Made by a program: the position numbers and the translations under genes. Of a DNA stretch of 64,000 nucleotides, positions 20,211 through 37,916 are shown one piece after another. The notes beneath the pieces are model-generated. The model saw only the letters and a program-made list of their open reading frames with translations, searched no databases and was not told the origin of the DNA. The stretch is from contig NZ_JACHIE010000001.1 in assembly GCF_014207635.1 (NCBI RefSeq), forward strand, positions 372,001-436,000, written 5' to 3'. This DNA is from Acetobacter lovaniensis. Lineage in GTDB: Bacteria; Pseudomonadota; Alphaproteobacteria; Acetobacterales; Acetobacteraceae. Every line of letters starts with the position of its first letter. Position 1 is the stretch's first letter.

Positions 20211-20494
20211 GCGCCTTTCCCGATCCTTACACAGTTCGGTCGACCAGCCGCATCCTCTGCGGCCAGCCGACTTTCATTAAAAAGATCCCATCAGGCAACA
20301 ACCCGAATGGGGCTATATTGGCATCCGGCTCCACTTCCCCCCGGAAGTCAGCCGCATGCTAAAACTCATACAGAGAACCTGAGTGCCCTGTTCATCAATA
20401 AAGATAAACAAAGCTGAGGGCTGCTAACTACAGCCCCCCCTACCAGAAGTCAAGCTTTACCCGGCGATTCTTTACGCGCCTGACTCAAGACCCA
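20211..20494 (-). promoter_or_regulatory. rpoC-rpsL intergenic region, likely carrying the rpsL promoter
   Basis: About 284 bases without a credible gene lie between the rpoC terminator and rpsL. Because rpoC ends in an intrinsic terminator, transcription of rpsL-rpsG-tuf must largely restart here. A TATAGC on the minus strand (around 20312-20317) could be a -10, but no clear -35 pairs with it. GGGAAAGG lies just before the rpsL start. Confidence 0.4.
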
Positions 20495-20528
20495 TAAAAA
20501 AGGCCGGAGCATAGCCCCGGCCTTTTTC
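20495..20528 (-). terminator. rho-independent terminator after rpoC
   Basis: GGCCGG (20502-20507) pairs with CCGGCC (20517-20522). The stem is extended by A/T pairs outside and, on the minus strand, by a G-U wobble and two more pairs inside, leaving a 3-base TAT loop. A T-tract follows on the minus strand. Confidence 0.88.
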
Positions 20529-20550
20529 AACCTGTCTTTATAACAAAGAC

Positions 20551-24726
<4,176 letters not shown>

Positions 24727-24819
24727 GTGCAGAAGCCCCCAAAGGGAAATGGAGCGCTGGAGCAATGGCTCCAGCCTCCTTCTTGAAATAAGTACGGATT
24801 GTGGCGGGGAAAATCACCG

Positions 24820-28992
<4,173 letters not shown>

Positions 28993-29016
28993 CGTCGCTC
29001 CTGCCCCGCCCTTATC

Positions 29017-29060
29017 TCGGACCATCAGGCTCGTGGTCTGCCGCGAGCCTGATGGTCCGA
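29017..29060 (-). other. perfect 17-bp stem-loop in the rplL-rpoB intergenic region
   Basis: Arms at 29017-29033 and 29044-29060 are exact reverse complements (TCGGACCATCAGGCTCG and its complement) around a 10-base loop. There is no T-tract, so it is not a simple terminator. The position matches the place where E. coli has an attenuator and an RNase III processing site separating ribosomal-protein from RNA polymerase expression. It ends 24 bases before the rpoB ATG, close to its ribosome binding site. Confidence 0.75.
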
Positions 29061-29206
29061 CCTACTTTCGGCCAAAACCAAACCGGATTTACCCGGCTAC
29101 CTGCTCCAGATCAACCTGAAACAGGCAAACGGGCGGAGGCATACACCCCCACCCGAGAACCTCAATTTCCTTCACCCCACCGCATATGGGCGGGACCAAG
29201 GCAATC

Positions 29207-29581
29207 TTACTTAACTTCGACGGTTGCGCCGTTATCTTCAAGAAGCTTCTTGATTTTGGCGGCTTCGTCCTTGTTGACGCCTTCCTTGACGGTCTTGGGA
29301 GCGCCTTCAACCAGGTCCTTGGCTTCCTTCAGACCCAGACCCGTGATGCCACGGATTTCTTTAATCACGTTGATCTTCTTTTCGCCAGCGGCGGCCAGAA
29401 TAACCGTGAATTCGGTCTGCTCTTCAGCAGGAGCAGCAACAGCGCCCGGAGCAGCAGCAGCAACTGCAACAGGAGCAGCAGCGGAAACGCCCCACTTTTC
29501 TTCGAGCAGCTTGGAAAGTTCAGCAGCTTCAAGAACGGTCAGAACGGACAGTTCGTCAACAAGCTTAGCAAGATCAGCCAT
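29207..29581 (-). CDS. rplL: 50S ribosomal protein L7/L12
   Basis: A 124-residue stalk protein that recruits translation GTPases, present in multiple copies on L10. ATG at 29581 ([20 protein letters not shown]). The N-terminal dimerisation helices, an Ala/Pro-rich hinge (about residues 37-53) and the C-terminal domain ([20 protein letters not shown]) are clear. Confidence 0.98.
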   Translation of the reverse strand: MADLAKLVDELSVLTVLEAAELSKLLEEKWGVSAAAPVAVAAAAPGAVAAPAEEQTEFTVILAAAGEKKINVIKEIRGITGLGLKEAKDLVEGAPKTVKEGVNKDEAAKIKKLLEDNGATVEVK

Positions 29582-29679
29582 AGTCAGACTTCCTAATATA
29601 AACACTGGTTAGCAAAACGCAACCTCCACACAGAGGCTACGCGTATTTCTTGTACATACCCCCATCAGGGAGCATGTGG

Positions 29680-30198
29680 TCAGGCAGCTTCACCCGTTTT
29701 GGCATAGGCCCCAAAAACACGAGCAAGCTGGCCAGCCGGCGCCTGAACAACACTGGCGATGCGCGTAGCGGGCGTGGAGATAAGACCCACGAGCTGCGCG
29801 CGCAGCGTGTCGAGCGACGGCAGCTCGGCGAGAGCCTTGATCCCAGCTACATCAAGTACCTGAGAACCAAGAGAACCACCAAGCAGCTCAAGCTTGTCAT
29901 TGGTTTTGGCGAACTCAACGATCACCTTCGCCACTGCTACAGGTTCGTCCGCCCACGCAAGCGCGGTCGGCCCCGTCAGCAACGGCGCGATGCCGCTGAA
30001 CTGGGTCCCATCCAGGGCGAGAGTTGCCAGCCGGTTTTTGGCAACCTTGTAGTTTGCACCCGCTGCCCGCACCTTGCGTCGCAGATCCGTCACATCAGCT
30101 ACGGTCAACCCTTTATTACGGGTAACCACAACCATGGACGTTTCGGCGAACACGGCGGCCAGAGAGGCAACAAGGGCCTTCTTTTCCGTACGGTCCAA
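29680..30198 (-). CDS. rplJ: 50S ribosomal protein L10
   Basis: A 172-residue base of the L7/L12 stalk. MDRTEKKALVASLAAVFAET and VRAAGANYKVAKNRLATLAL form the rRNA-binding domain; the C-terminal helix binds L12 dimers. The start seems to be TTG at 30198, preceded by GGAG at 7 bases; no ATG fits. The 280-base upstream leader resembles the L10 autoregulatory leader. Confidence 0.96.
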   Translation of the reverse strand: MDRTEKKALVASLAAVFAETSMVVVTRNKGLTVADVTDLRRKVRAAGANYKVAKNRLATLALDGTQFSGIAPLLTGPTALAWADEPVAVAKVIVEFAKTNDKLELLGGSLGSQVLDVAGIKALAELPSLDTLRAQLVGLISTPATRIASVVQAPAGQLARVFGAYAKTGEAA

Positions 30199-30440
30199 AT
30201 CCCGTCTCCGTCTTGTTCCATCAGGTCTGAACCTGACAGAACGGGTTGCCCTTTAGGTTCTGCAACAAACAGAACCCGCTCGCCTGTCCTTGATAAACGG
30301 AATATCTGGCACTGCCGAAAATTCTCAGCCTGCAACCAGCATCCCCGTCTTACCACGCGCCAGCCCCGAAGAGCCGATTAAGAGCAAACTCACGTGTGGT
30401 CTCGGACAGGTATAAGAAGTGGTAAACCACTCCTTCATGC
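30199..30440 (-). promoter_or_regulatory. ribosomal protein L10 leader (candidate)
   Basis: The long rplA-rplJ gap carries several pairings: GGTTCTG/CAGAACC (30256-30262 with 30270-30276), AGTGGT/ACCACT (around 30418-30431) and CCAGAC/GTCTGG further up. In the RNA sense a stretch reading CCGAGACCACACGTGAG followed by CTTAATC resembles the conserved kink-turn region where L10(L12)4 binds its own mRNA. Autoregulation of rplJL is therefore likely; the exact fold was not computed. Confidence 0.5.
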
Positions 30441-30480
30441 ACCAGACCAGCCGCAAGGGCCAGTCTGGCAACATTCTTGC

Positions 30481-31173
30481 TCAGCCTGCGAAGGCAGAGA
30501 CGTCCACCTGTACACCCGGCCCCATTGTGGAGGTCAGGGCAGCTTTCTTCAGGTAGGTGCCTTTGGCGCCGGTCGGGCGGGCCTTCTGCACGGCATCAAC
30601 AAATGCGCGCACGTTTTCAGCCAGCTTGTCCGCACTGAAGGAAGCCTTGCCAACACCAGCATGGATGATACCGGTCTTTTCAGCGCGGTATTCAACCTGA
30701 CCGGACTTGGCTGCCAGAACGGCCCCCTTAACGTCCATGGTCACAGTACCCAGCTTGGGGTTGGGCATCAGGCCACGCGGACCGAGGATCTTACCCAGAC
30801 GACCCACCAGAGCCATCATGTCCGGCGTTGCAATGCAGCGGTCGAAAGCGATTTCGCCAGCCTGCACCTGCTCCATCAGATCTTCCGCGCCAACAACATC
30901 CGCACCGGCGGCCTTGGCTTCTTCAGCCTTGGGGCCACGTGCGAACACGCCAACACGCAGGGTCTTGCCCGTGCCGTTGGGCAGGGACACAAAACCACGG
31001 ACCATCTGGTCAGCATGACGCGGGTCAATACCCAGATTCAGGGCGATTTCAACCGTTTCGTCAAACTTTGCAGTTGCGTTGTCTTTGACGAGGGAAACAG
31101 CTTCGTCCAGACCGTATGCCTTACCGGCAACAACCTTGGCGCGAGCAGCCGCAAGACGCTTGTTCTGAGCCAT
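30481..31173 (-). CDS. rplA: 50S ribosomal protein L1
   Basis: A 230-residue L1-stalk protein that helps release E-site tRNA and usually represses the L11 operon. ATG at 31173 ([20 protein letters not shown]). Conserved [26 protein letters not shown] and [16 protein letters not shown] are present. It follows rplK by 4 bases; upstream codons in the open frame overlap rplK. Confidence 0.98.
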   Translation of the reverse strand: MAQNKRLAAARAKVVAGKAYGLDEAVSLVKDNATAKFDETVEIALNLGIDPRHADQMVRGFVSLPNGTGKTLRVGVFARGPKAEEAKAAGADVVGAEDLMEQVQAGEIAFDRCIATPDMMALVGRLGKILGPRGLMPNPKLGTVTMDVKGAVLAAKSGQVEYRAEKTGIIHAGVGKASFSADKLAENVRAFVDAVQKARPTGAKGTYLKKAALTSTMGPGVQVDVSAFAG

Positions 31174-31177
31174 AATC

Positions 31178-31612
31178 TTAGCCCTCCACCACATCAAGAC
31201 CCATGGAGCGGGCAGAACCCACCAGCATGCGTACGGCGCCGTCAATGTCGTTTGCGTTCATGTCCTGCTGCTTCTGTTCAGCAATTTCACGCAGCTGAGC
31301 CATGGTCACCTTACCCACAGCGCCGCCCTTGCCAACCGTCGGGCTACCTTTGGAAATCTTGGCGGCCTTGAGCAGGAAGTAGGTGTTCGGCGGGGTTTTG
31401 GTGATGAAGCTGAACGTACGGTCAGCATAGGCAGTGATCACCACAGGAATCGGCATACCAGGTTCAAGGCCCTGGGTCTTGGCATTAAATGCCTTGCAGA
31501 ATTCCATGATATTCAGACCGCGCTGACCCAGAGCCGGACCAACCGGCGGTGAAGGGTTTGCTTTACCAGCGGGAATCTGAAGCTTGATGTAGCCAACAAC
31601 TTTTTTGGCCAT
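31178..31612 (-). CDS. rplK: 50S ribosomal protein L11
   Basis: A 144-residue protein of the GTPase-associated centre, the thiostrepton target. [40 protein letters not shown] and the C-terminal [13 protein letters not shown] are canonical. It is the first gene of the ribosomal block. Upstream on the same strand, 106 bases away, lies an efflux gene instead of the usual nusG, and no promoter could be picked out with confidence. Confidence 0.98.
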   Translation of the reverse strand: MAKKVVGYIKLQIPAGKANPSPPVGPALGQRGLNIMEFCKAFNAKTQGLEPGMPIPVVITAYADRTFSFITKTPPNTYFLLKAAKISKGSPTVGKGGAVGKVTMAQLREIAEQKQQDMNANDIDGAVRMLVGSARSMGLDVVEG

Positions 31613-31718
31613 ATCCGGGACTCCTCAAAAATGTACCCGGACCGCGGTTCTTAACGATTCCGGCCTGCACACAAGGCGCTGGCAGAAACCTCCCGCGTTC
31701 CGATCAGGAAAAGCGCGC

Positions 31719-33332
31719 TTACCTGTGCGCGGCATGACTGTCAAGAGGGACACGTGCTTTTGCGCTACCGCTCAGGTCCATGCTGGCCGGGTCACGCACG
31801 GTTGTAATACCGCCCGCAGCCGGAGCCTGACGCAGATTGCTGTACTGCAACGGCTTGAAGGGCATAAGCACACTCTCACCCGTCGGCAACTGGTCACGGG
31901 ACCATCCGCCACCCAGAGCGCGAATCAGTTCCACGCGGGCATCAATGGCACGCGTGCAGGTCTGCACCAGAGCGATGCGGGCATTCAGGGCGGCAACCTG
32001 CGCCACCACAACGTCCAGATAATTGGTAAGCCCACCTGTATAAAGCGCCATGGTCATGCCCTGTGTGCGCACTGCGGCATCTACTGCACTGGACTGCTGG
32101 CCTACCTGCACCTTGAGCCTGTTGACACGGGTCAACCCATCTTCAACCTCCTTGAAGGCGTCCAGCACCGTGCTGCGGTACAGGTCCTCCTTCTCGCGGT
32201 ACTGCGACCAGCTGCGTTGCAGGTCCGCGCGACGCAAGCCACCCTGAAAGAGCGGAAGAAGTGCCTGTGCTCCAAACTGGTACATGGAGTTGGAAAGCGA
32301 TGCGAGGTCGAACCCGTTATCCATAAATCCGGTCGTGGCGTTAAAGGTCACATGCGGGTAAAATGCGGCACGGGACACACCTATCGCCCTGTTGGCCTGC
32401 GCCATACGCCGCTCCGCCGCGGCAATATCGGGCCGCCTTTCCAGCAGGGTGGATGGCAGGGCAACCGGCAATGGCCCCTGAGCGAAGGTCAGGGTGCTCA
32501 CCGGTGCAATATGGAAAGTAGCGGGTGTCTGATTGACCAGCACGGCAATGGCATGCTCCATCACGTCACGCTGGGTGCGGATGTCGGTCTCCTGCGCCTG
32601 TGTGGCATAAAGCTGCGCCTCAGCGCGGGAGACATCCATACCCGGCGCAATGGCCCCAGCCAGACGCATGTTGGTAATCTGCACCGCTGTTTTGTAGTAG
32701 CGGATGGAATCCTGATAAACCGCGTCCTGCGCGTCCAGCCCGCGCAGCACAACGTAATCGCTGGCAAGCTCGGCCTGCAGGCTCAGCTTTGCTGCTGCAT
32801 AATCCGCCGCACGTTCCTGCACGTTCTGCTTTGCCATGCGCGTCTTGTTCCGGATGGCGGACCAGAAATCCGGCTCCCATGTCGCCGAACCCGAATACTG
32901 CTCGGCGGACATATACATGGGGCCGGTGGAGCCTGCTCCACGCCACAGGCGATGGTCCGACCCCTTGTACTTTGCCCCGCCAGCCATACCGCCAATTTGC
33001 GGGTACAGTCTGGATTTTGCCTCCATGGCCAGATCCCGCGCCTGAAGAAAAGCCTCCGCCTGCGCCTGAAGATCGGGGTTAAGGCGCATGGCCTGTTCCT
33101 CCAGATCATTCAGGAGGGGGTCTCCCAGCACAGCCCACCAGTTCGGGTTGAGCGCTGTATCCACCCCACCAGCGGGCTGCATGACACCACCGCCCTGCCA
33201 GTTATCGGGGTAGATAAACGTGGCAGGCTTGTAGCGTGGCGCCATGTCGCACCCAGCCAGAACCGACAGGAGGCAGCTCCCAAGCATGAAGCGTGCGGCA
33301 AAAACCCGGCTACCCTGCGCCCTGCCCTTCAT
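31719..33332 (-). CDS. RND efflux outer membrane factor (NodT family lipoprotein)
   Basis: A 537-residue outer membrane channel. The lipoprotein signal ends in the lipobox SVLAGC (Cys28). The mature part begins with the family's MAPRYKPATFIYPDNW-like motif and has two OEP helical repeats; the C-terminus has RALGGGWSRDQLP. Its ATG overlaps the adaptor stop (ATGA), so the three pump genes form one operon ordered pump-adaptor-channel. A partial paralogue is at 1-450. The substrate is unknown. Confidence 0.93.
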   Translation of the reverse strand: MKGRAQGSRVFAARFMLGSCLLSVLAGCDMAPRYKPATFIYPDNWQGGGVMQPAGGVDTALNPNWWAVLGDPLLNDLEEQAMRLNPDLQAQAEAFLQARDLAMEAKSRLYPQIGGMAGGAKYKGSDHRLWRGAGSTGPMYMSAEQYSGSATWEPDFWSAIRNKTRMAKQNVQERAADYAAAKLSLQAELASDYVVLRGLDAQDAVYQDSIRYYKTAVQITNMRLAGAIAPGMDVSRAEAQLYATQAQETDIRTQRDVMEHAIAVLVNQTPATFHIAPVSTLTFAQGPLPVALPSTLLERRPDIAAAERRMAQANRAIGVSRAAFYPHVTFNATTGFMDNGFDLASLSNSMYQFGAQALLPLFQGGLRRADLQRSWSQYREKEDLYRSTVLDAFKEVEDGLTRVNRLKVQVGQQSSAVDAAVRTQGMTMALYTGGLTNYLDVVVAQVAALNARIALVQTCTRAIDARVELIRALGGGWSRDQLPTGESVLMPFKPLQYSNLRQAPAAGGITTVRDPASMDLSGSAKARVPLDSHAAHR

Positions 33333-34642
33333 GGACGCCCCCCGGATTCCGGCATGGGTCGGTTATCTTCGGGCATGGCGCGGGTATCGTCCCGGCTTGT
33401 ATTCGCAGCCTTTGCCGGGGGTGCGGGAGGCATATTGTAACCGGGAGTGCCTTTAACAATCCGCACCATCTGCCCATCCAGCAGTCCTGCGGAAGGGTTG
33501 TTGATCACCCTGTCGGTTTTTTTAACCCCGCGCAGCACCTCCACCGTTGTCCCCAGATCACGCCCAAGCGCCACATTGACCAGATGCACATGGTTGCTGT
33601 CATCCACCAGAGCGACCTGCGTTCCTTCCTGCCGGAACACAATCGCCCCCTCGGGCAGAATAAGCTGGTTCGGGTCAGCAGGTGCGTGGAAGGTGGCTGT
33701 GGCAAAGGAGTTCGGCCACAGTTCACCGCTCTTGTTATCCAGCACCAGTTCGGTTGTAACCGTGCGGGTATTGGGGTTAAAGGCGCTCGCTGTCGCCAGA
33801 TAGCGTGCCTTGAACGTACGCTCGGGGTATTGCGGCACAATCAGGTCCGCCTGCAGGCGGGGAGAGATAATATCCGCGTAATCCTGCGGCACGGCCACAA
33901 ACACGCGCATGGCATGCACATCCGCGACGCTGAACAGTTCCGTGGCATTCCCGCGGGAATCCACATCTCCGCGTCCAGCGTTAACGTAATCCCCCACATC
34001 GGCCATACGCGATGTGACGATACCGTCAAACGGTGCCACGATTTTTTTAAACCCTTCAAGGGCGGCATAACGCTCAACATCATGCTGGGCGGCTTCGACC
34101 TGCGCCTTCTGGGCCTCGGCATTGGCGGCCTGAACATCAACCTCCTGCTGGGAGACTGCCTGCGTGCCCTGCAGGGCCTTCCAGCGCCGTGCGGTAATCT
34201 GGGCCAGCTTGTAGCGGGCCAGCGCCACGTTGTAATTGGCCTGGGCTGCGGCGTACTGGGCGTCGAGGCCGGGCGTGTCAATTTCGGCCAGTACGTCTCC
34301 CGCTTTTACGTGCGCGCCAAAGTCCTTGTACCACATTTTTACGTAGCCCGAGACCTGTGCATAAATCGGGGCCTGGTACCATGCCGCAATATTGGCAGGC
34401 AGCGAGAGTTCACGCTCATCAGGCGCCTGCTGCGGGTAAATGACCTGCACAACGGGCACCGCATCCTGCGCCGTTTCCTGCGCCAGCTGCACATAGGCCG
34501 AATGTCTTTGCACAAGCCCTACAATGATGAGGAAGCCTGCCACGCCCGCGACAACAGCAAACCCCATTTTTCTTTTACGGGCAGCTACCGCAGCTTTAAC
34601 CTTGGCGTCCACGCCACCCGTCTTGTCGTGTTCCGGGGTCAT
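33329..34642 (-). CDS. RND efflux periplasmic adaptor (membrane fusion protein)
   Basis: A 437-residue HlyD/AcrA-type adaptor bridging pump and outer membrane channel. A single N-terminal membrane anchor (about residues 25-43) replaces a lipobox. A lipoyl half-motif (GDVLAEIDTPGLDAQYAAAQ), a helical hairpin (EAQKAQVEAAQHDVERYAAL) and the second lipoyl segment (IVAPFDGIVTSRMADVGDYV) follow, then the beta-barrel and membrane-proximal domains. It overlaps its neighbours by 4 bases on each side, indicating tight coupling. Confidence 0.94.
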   Translation of the reverse strand: MTPEHDKTGGVDAKVKAAVAARKRKMGFAVVAGVAGFLIIVGLVQRHSAYVQLAQETAQDAVPVVQVIYPQQAPDERELSLPANIAAWYQAPIYAQVSGYVKMWYKDFGAHVKAGDVLAEIDTPGLDAQYAAAQANYNVALARYKLAQITARRWKALQGTQAVSQQEVDVQAANAEAQKAQVEAAQHDVERYAALEGFKKIVAPFDGIVTSRMADVGDYVNAGRGDVDSRGNATELFSVADVHAMRVFVAVPQDYADIISPRLQADLIVPQYPERTFKARYLATASAFNPNTRTVTTELVLDNKSGELWPNSFATATFHAPADPNQLILPEGAIVFRQEGTQVALVDDSNHVHLVNVALGRDLGTTVEVLRGVKKTDRVINNPSAGLLDGQMVRIVKGTPGYNMPPAPPAKAANTSRDDTRAMPEDNRPMPESGGRP

Positions 34643-37600
34643 ACGCCAGCTTCCTCTTCTTTTGTCGTCGGTACTTCTTTTTTGTTGTGCAACATTGCAA
34701 ACACGCAGGGAACAAACAGTAGCGTCGCCACCGTCGCCACCAGCAGTCCCCCCATGACCGCCTTGCCCAAAGGCGCGTTTTGCGAGTTGCTCAAAGACAT
34801 GGGCAGCATGCCGATAATCATGGCGGATGCCGTCATCATCACCGGGCGAATACGCTCGAACCCTGCCTCAAGCGCTGCCAGAATGGCATCTCCATGCTCA
34901 TCAAGCCGCTCACGCGCAAACGCCACAACCAGAATGGCGTTGGCCGTGGCCGTACCCATGCACATGATCGCACCCGTAAGCGCTGGAACAGACAGGGTTG
35001 TATGTGTGAGGAACAGGCTCCACGAAATACCCGCCAGCGCGCCGGGCAACGCCGTGATGATAATGAACGGGTCCAGCCAGGACTGAAAGTTGACCACAAT
35101 CAGCAGGTAAACAAGCAGGACAGACATAGCCAGCCCGGCCAGCAACTGCGCATAGGCGCTGTTCATGGTCACGGCCTGTCCGCGCACGGTCAGCGATGTG
35201 CCACGCGGCAGGTCGGGCCTGAGTTCATCCACGATCCGCACCACCTCGCGCGAGACGGTACCCAGATCGATCCCCTCGTTCGAGGCATAGACATCGAACA
35301 CGGGCATGATGTTGTAATGCGCGACCTCGGCCGGGGTCCCGACCTGTTCGATCTGACTCAGCCCACCCAGAATCTGCGGGGGCTGCCCGCTGGGATTACC
35401 GTCCCCCTTATCAATCGGGGTGATTTCCAGATCATTCAGGGTCTGGAGGAAGGAAGCAGGGGTCTGGATATCAATCAGGTGCGAAACGCCGGTCTTGGTA
35501 TCCAGCCAGTAAACCTGCCCGACCTGCGAACTGCCCGAAAGCGAGACCAGCACGTTATCGGCCACATCCGCCTCACGGATACCCGTACCCAGCGCATACA
35601 TGCGGCGTGCATTCACACGCAGGGTTGGCGTGGTCATGGGTTCCTGCACCGAAATATCGGTCAGGCCGGTCACATGCCGCAGCCGCTCCGCAATGCGGTT
35701 GGCAACATGGAAATTGGCCCGCAGGTCACGCCCGACCACCTGCACATCAATCGGGGATGGCAGGCCAAAGTTCAGGATCTTGGCTGTCAGGTCCCCCGGC
35801 AGGAAGGAGAACTGGGTGCCGGGGAATTTTTCGTTCAGGCTACGCCGCAGCAGGCGACGATATTCCGCCACAGGAGCGGCTTCGTCCTTAAGTGAAATGG
35901 TAATGTCACAATCCTGCGTCCCCACGGTTGGCGTTGGAATATAGGCCATGTTGAGCGCGCTGAACGCCAGACCGCAGTTATTGACAATCCCTTCCACCTG
36001 CCCGGGCAGCGTATGTTCGACCTCCTGATCCACCAGTTGGGAAATCTTTCCGGATTCCTCCAGCCGCGTGCCAATGGGTGCACGCATATGCAGGGCAATG
36101 ACATCCGAATTGACCTCGGGAAAAAAGTTCTGTCCGACAAAAAACAGCAGCCCCAGAGACCCGAACGAACACAGTACGAATACAGGAATAAACGTCCCCC
36201 TCACCTCAATCAGATACGTGAGCAGGCTATGGTAGCGGTGACGGAAGGCTTCGAACCCACGTTCAAAGCCCCGCTGGAACCGGCCAAAAACCGTTTTGGG
36301 TTCCTGCGGGCCGTGCGCATGGGCTGCCACCTGTGCTGCCAGCATGTACTTGGCCATGGTCGGCACCAGTGTGCGCGAGAGAATGAACGATGCAAGCATG
36401 GCAAAAATAATGGCTTCAGCCATGGGCATGAACAGCCAGCCAGCAACACCGGTAAGCTGGAACAGCGGCATCCACACAATGCAGATACACAGCGTGGAAA
36501 CAAAGGTTGGAATAACAATCTGGTTGGCCGCGTCCACAATGGCGGTTTCCAGATCCTTTTCCATTTCCAGATGCGCATCAATGTTTTCGATCATGACCGT
36601 GGCGTCATCAACCAGAATACCAACGGCCAGCGCCAGCCCGCCAAGGGTCATGACATTGATGGTCTGCCCAGCCCAGCCCAGCCCGATGATCGAACACAGC
36701 ATGGCCAGCGGAATGGAGGTGGCAATAATAACGGTAGAACGCCACGACCCAAGGAACAGCAGCACCACAAGCCCGGTCAGGAAGGCGGCGGTTACCATTT
36801 CGCGCACAACGTCCCGCACGGACTCCTTGACAAAGGTCGAGGCGTCATTGAGCACGCGGATGCTCACACCGGCCGGGAGGGTCTGCACAATGCCTGGCAG
36901 CAGTTTTTTAATGCCCGCCACCACATCCAGTGTTGAGGCATCCCCACTCTTCATGACCACGATCAGAACACCCTGCTGGCCCTTGACCAGCACAAGGTTG
37001 GTCTGCGGTGGACCACCCTGATGCACCCACGCCACGTCGCGCAGGCGGACCACGGCGTGCCCGACCTGCTTGATGGGAATATCGTTCAGTTCATCCAGTT
37101 CCCGCGGGGCGGCATTGGTCTGCACCATCCAGTCAAACGGGCCAATACGCTGGTCCCCGGCAGGTAGCACAATGTTCTGGCTGTTCAATGCGCGGGAGAC
37201 ATCCACCGGGGAAAGGCTGTGCGCCAGCAGCTTGACCGGGTCCAGATCAACCATGACGTTACCCGGCTTGCCCCCATACGGATTGGGAATGGCCGCCCCT
37301 GCAACAGATACCAGCGCGGGCCGGATGAGGTTGGAGGACATGTCATAAATCTGGGACGCCGTCATGGACGTGGACGCGACCTGCAACGTAATCACCGGCA
37401 CGGAGGACGCGTCATACGCCAGAACAAGTGGCGGCGTGGAGCCGGTTGGCATCTGCTTGATCACGGTCTGGGAGACGGATGTGATCTGGGTTTGCGCAAC
37501 GGACGTGTTTGTACCGGGCTGGAAAAAGATTTTAACAATCCCGCGCCCGTAATAGGACTGGCTTTCAATGTGTTCGATATTATTCACGGTCGCGGTAAGT

Positions 37601-37812
37601 GCGCGCTCGTAATAATAGACCACACGACCCGACATATCCTCGGGCATAAGCCCTGTATATTGCCAGATGACAGCCACAACAGGGATACGGATACTGGGAA
37701 AAACGTCCGTTGGCGTGGAGAAAATACCCTTAATTCCAAAAACCAGAATCAGGATGGACAGCACAACAAAAGTGTATGGTTTTTTGAGTGCTACAAGAAC
37801 AATCTGGTTCAT
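34639..37812 (-). CDS. RND efflux pump, inner membrane transporter (AcrB/MexF superfamily)
   Basis: A 1057-residue proton-driven pump with the usual twelve-helix, two-repeat layout and two large periplasmic loops. The TM4 proton-relay motif GILVDDATVMIEN places the paired Asp at residues 402-403. The N-terminus (ALKKPYTFVVLSILILVFGI, then TDVFPSIRIPVVAVIWQYTG) resembles the CusA/hydrophobe-exporter branch with short TM1. Typical motifs for a methionine-based metal relay are not obvious, so organic compounds or solvents are more likely than copper or silver. A two-component system lies 104 bases upstream. Confidence 0.94.
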   Translation of the reverse strand: MNQIVLVALKKPYTFVVLSILILVFGIKGIFSTPTDVFPSIRIPVVAVIWQYTGLMPEDMSGRVVYYYERALTATVNNIEHIESQSYYGRGIVKIFFQPGTNTSVAQTQITSVSQTVIKQMPTGSTPPLVLAYDASSVPVITLQVASTSMTASQIYDMSSNLIRPALVSVAGAAIPNPYGGKPGNVMVDLDPVKLLAHSLSPVDVSRALNSQNIVLPAGDQRIGPFDWMVQTNAAPRELDELNDIPIKQVGHAVVRLRDVAWVHQGGPPQTNLVLVKGQQGVLIVVMKSGDASTLDVVAGIKKLLPGIVQTLPAGVSIRVLNDASTFVKESVRDVVREMVTAAFLTGLVVLLFLGSWRSTVIIATSIPLAMLCSIIGLGWAGQTINVMTLGGLALAVGILVDDATVMIENIDAHLEMEKDLETAIVDAANQIVIPTFVSTLCICIVWMPLFQLTGVAGWLFMPMAEAIIFAMLASFILSRTLVPTMAKYMLAAQVAAHAHGPQEPKTVFGRFQRGFERGFEAFRHRYHSLLTYLIEVRGTFIPVFVLCSFGSLGLLFFVGQNFFPEVNSDVIALHMRAPIGTRLEESGKISQLVDQEVEHTLPGQVEGIVNNCGLAFSALNMAYIPTPTVGTQDCDITISLKDEAAPVAEYRRLLRRSLNEKFPGTQFSFLPGDLTAKILNFGLPSPIDVQVVGRDLRANFHVANRIAERLRHVTGLTDISVQEPMTTPTLRVNARRMYALGTGIREADVADNVLVSLSGSSQVGQVYWLDTKTGVSHLIDIQTPASFLQTLNDLEITPIDKGDGNPSGQPPQILGGLSQIEQVGTPAEVAHYNIMPVFDVYASNEGIDLGTVSREVVRIVDELRPDLPRGTSLTVRGQAVTMNSAYAQLLAGLAMSVLLVYLLIVVNFQSWLDPFIIITALPGALAGISWSLFLTHTTLSVPALTGAIMCMGTATANAILVVAFARERLDEHGDAILAALEAGFERIRPVMMTASAMIIGMLPMSLSNSQNAPLGKAVMGGLLVATVATLLFVPCVFAMLHNKKEVPTTKEEEAGV

Positions 37813-37916
37813 TCACCTGACCCCTGACTAAAAACGGGTCCGGTCATCATTCTGGAAATAGCCGTCATTTTGCCAGTAGATAGCCGCACATCCCTCTCCC
37901 GCTTGTGACATTATCT

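Noticed and set aside
31605..33440. 611-codon plus-strand open frame opposite the NodT gene
   Set aside because: The minus-strand product has a lipobox, the OEP family pattern and operon overlap; the plus frame has none.
34639..37812. assignment of the RND pump as a copper/silver exporter (CusA)
   Set aside because: Although the N-terminus is somewhat CusA-like, no methionine-rich relay and no CusF/CusR-type neighbours with metal motifs were seen.
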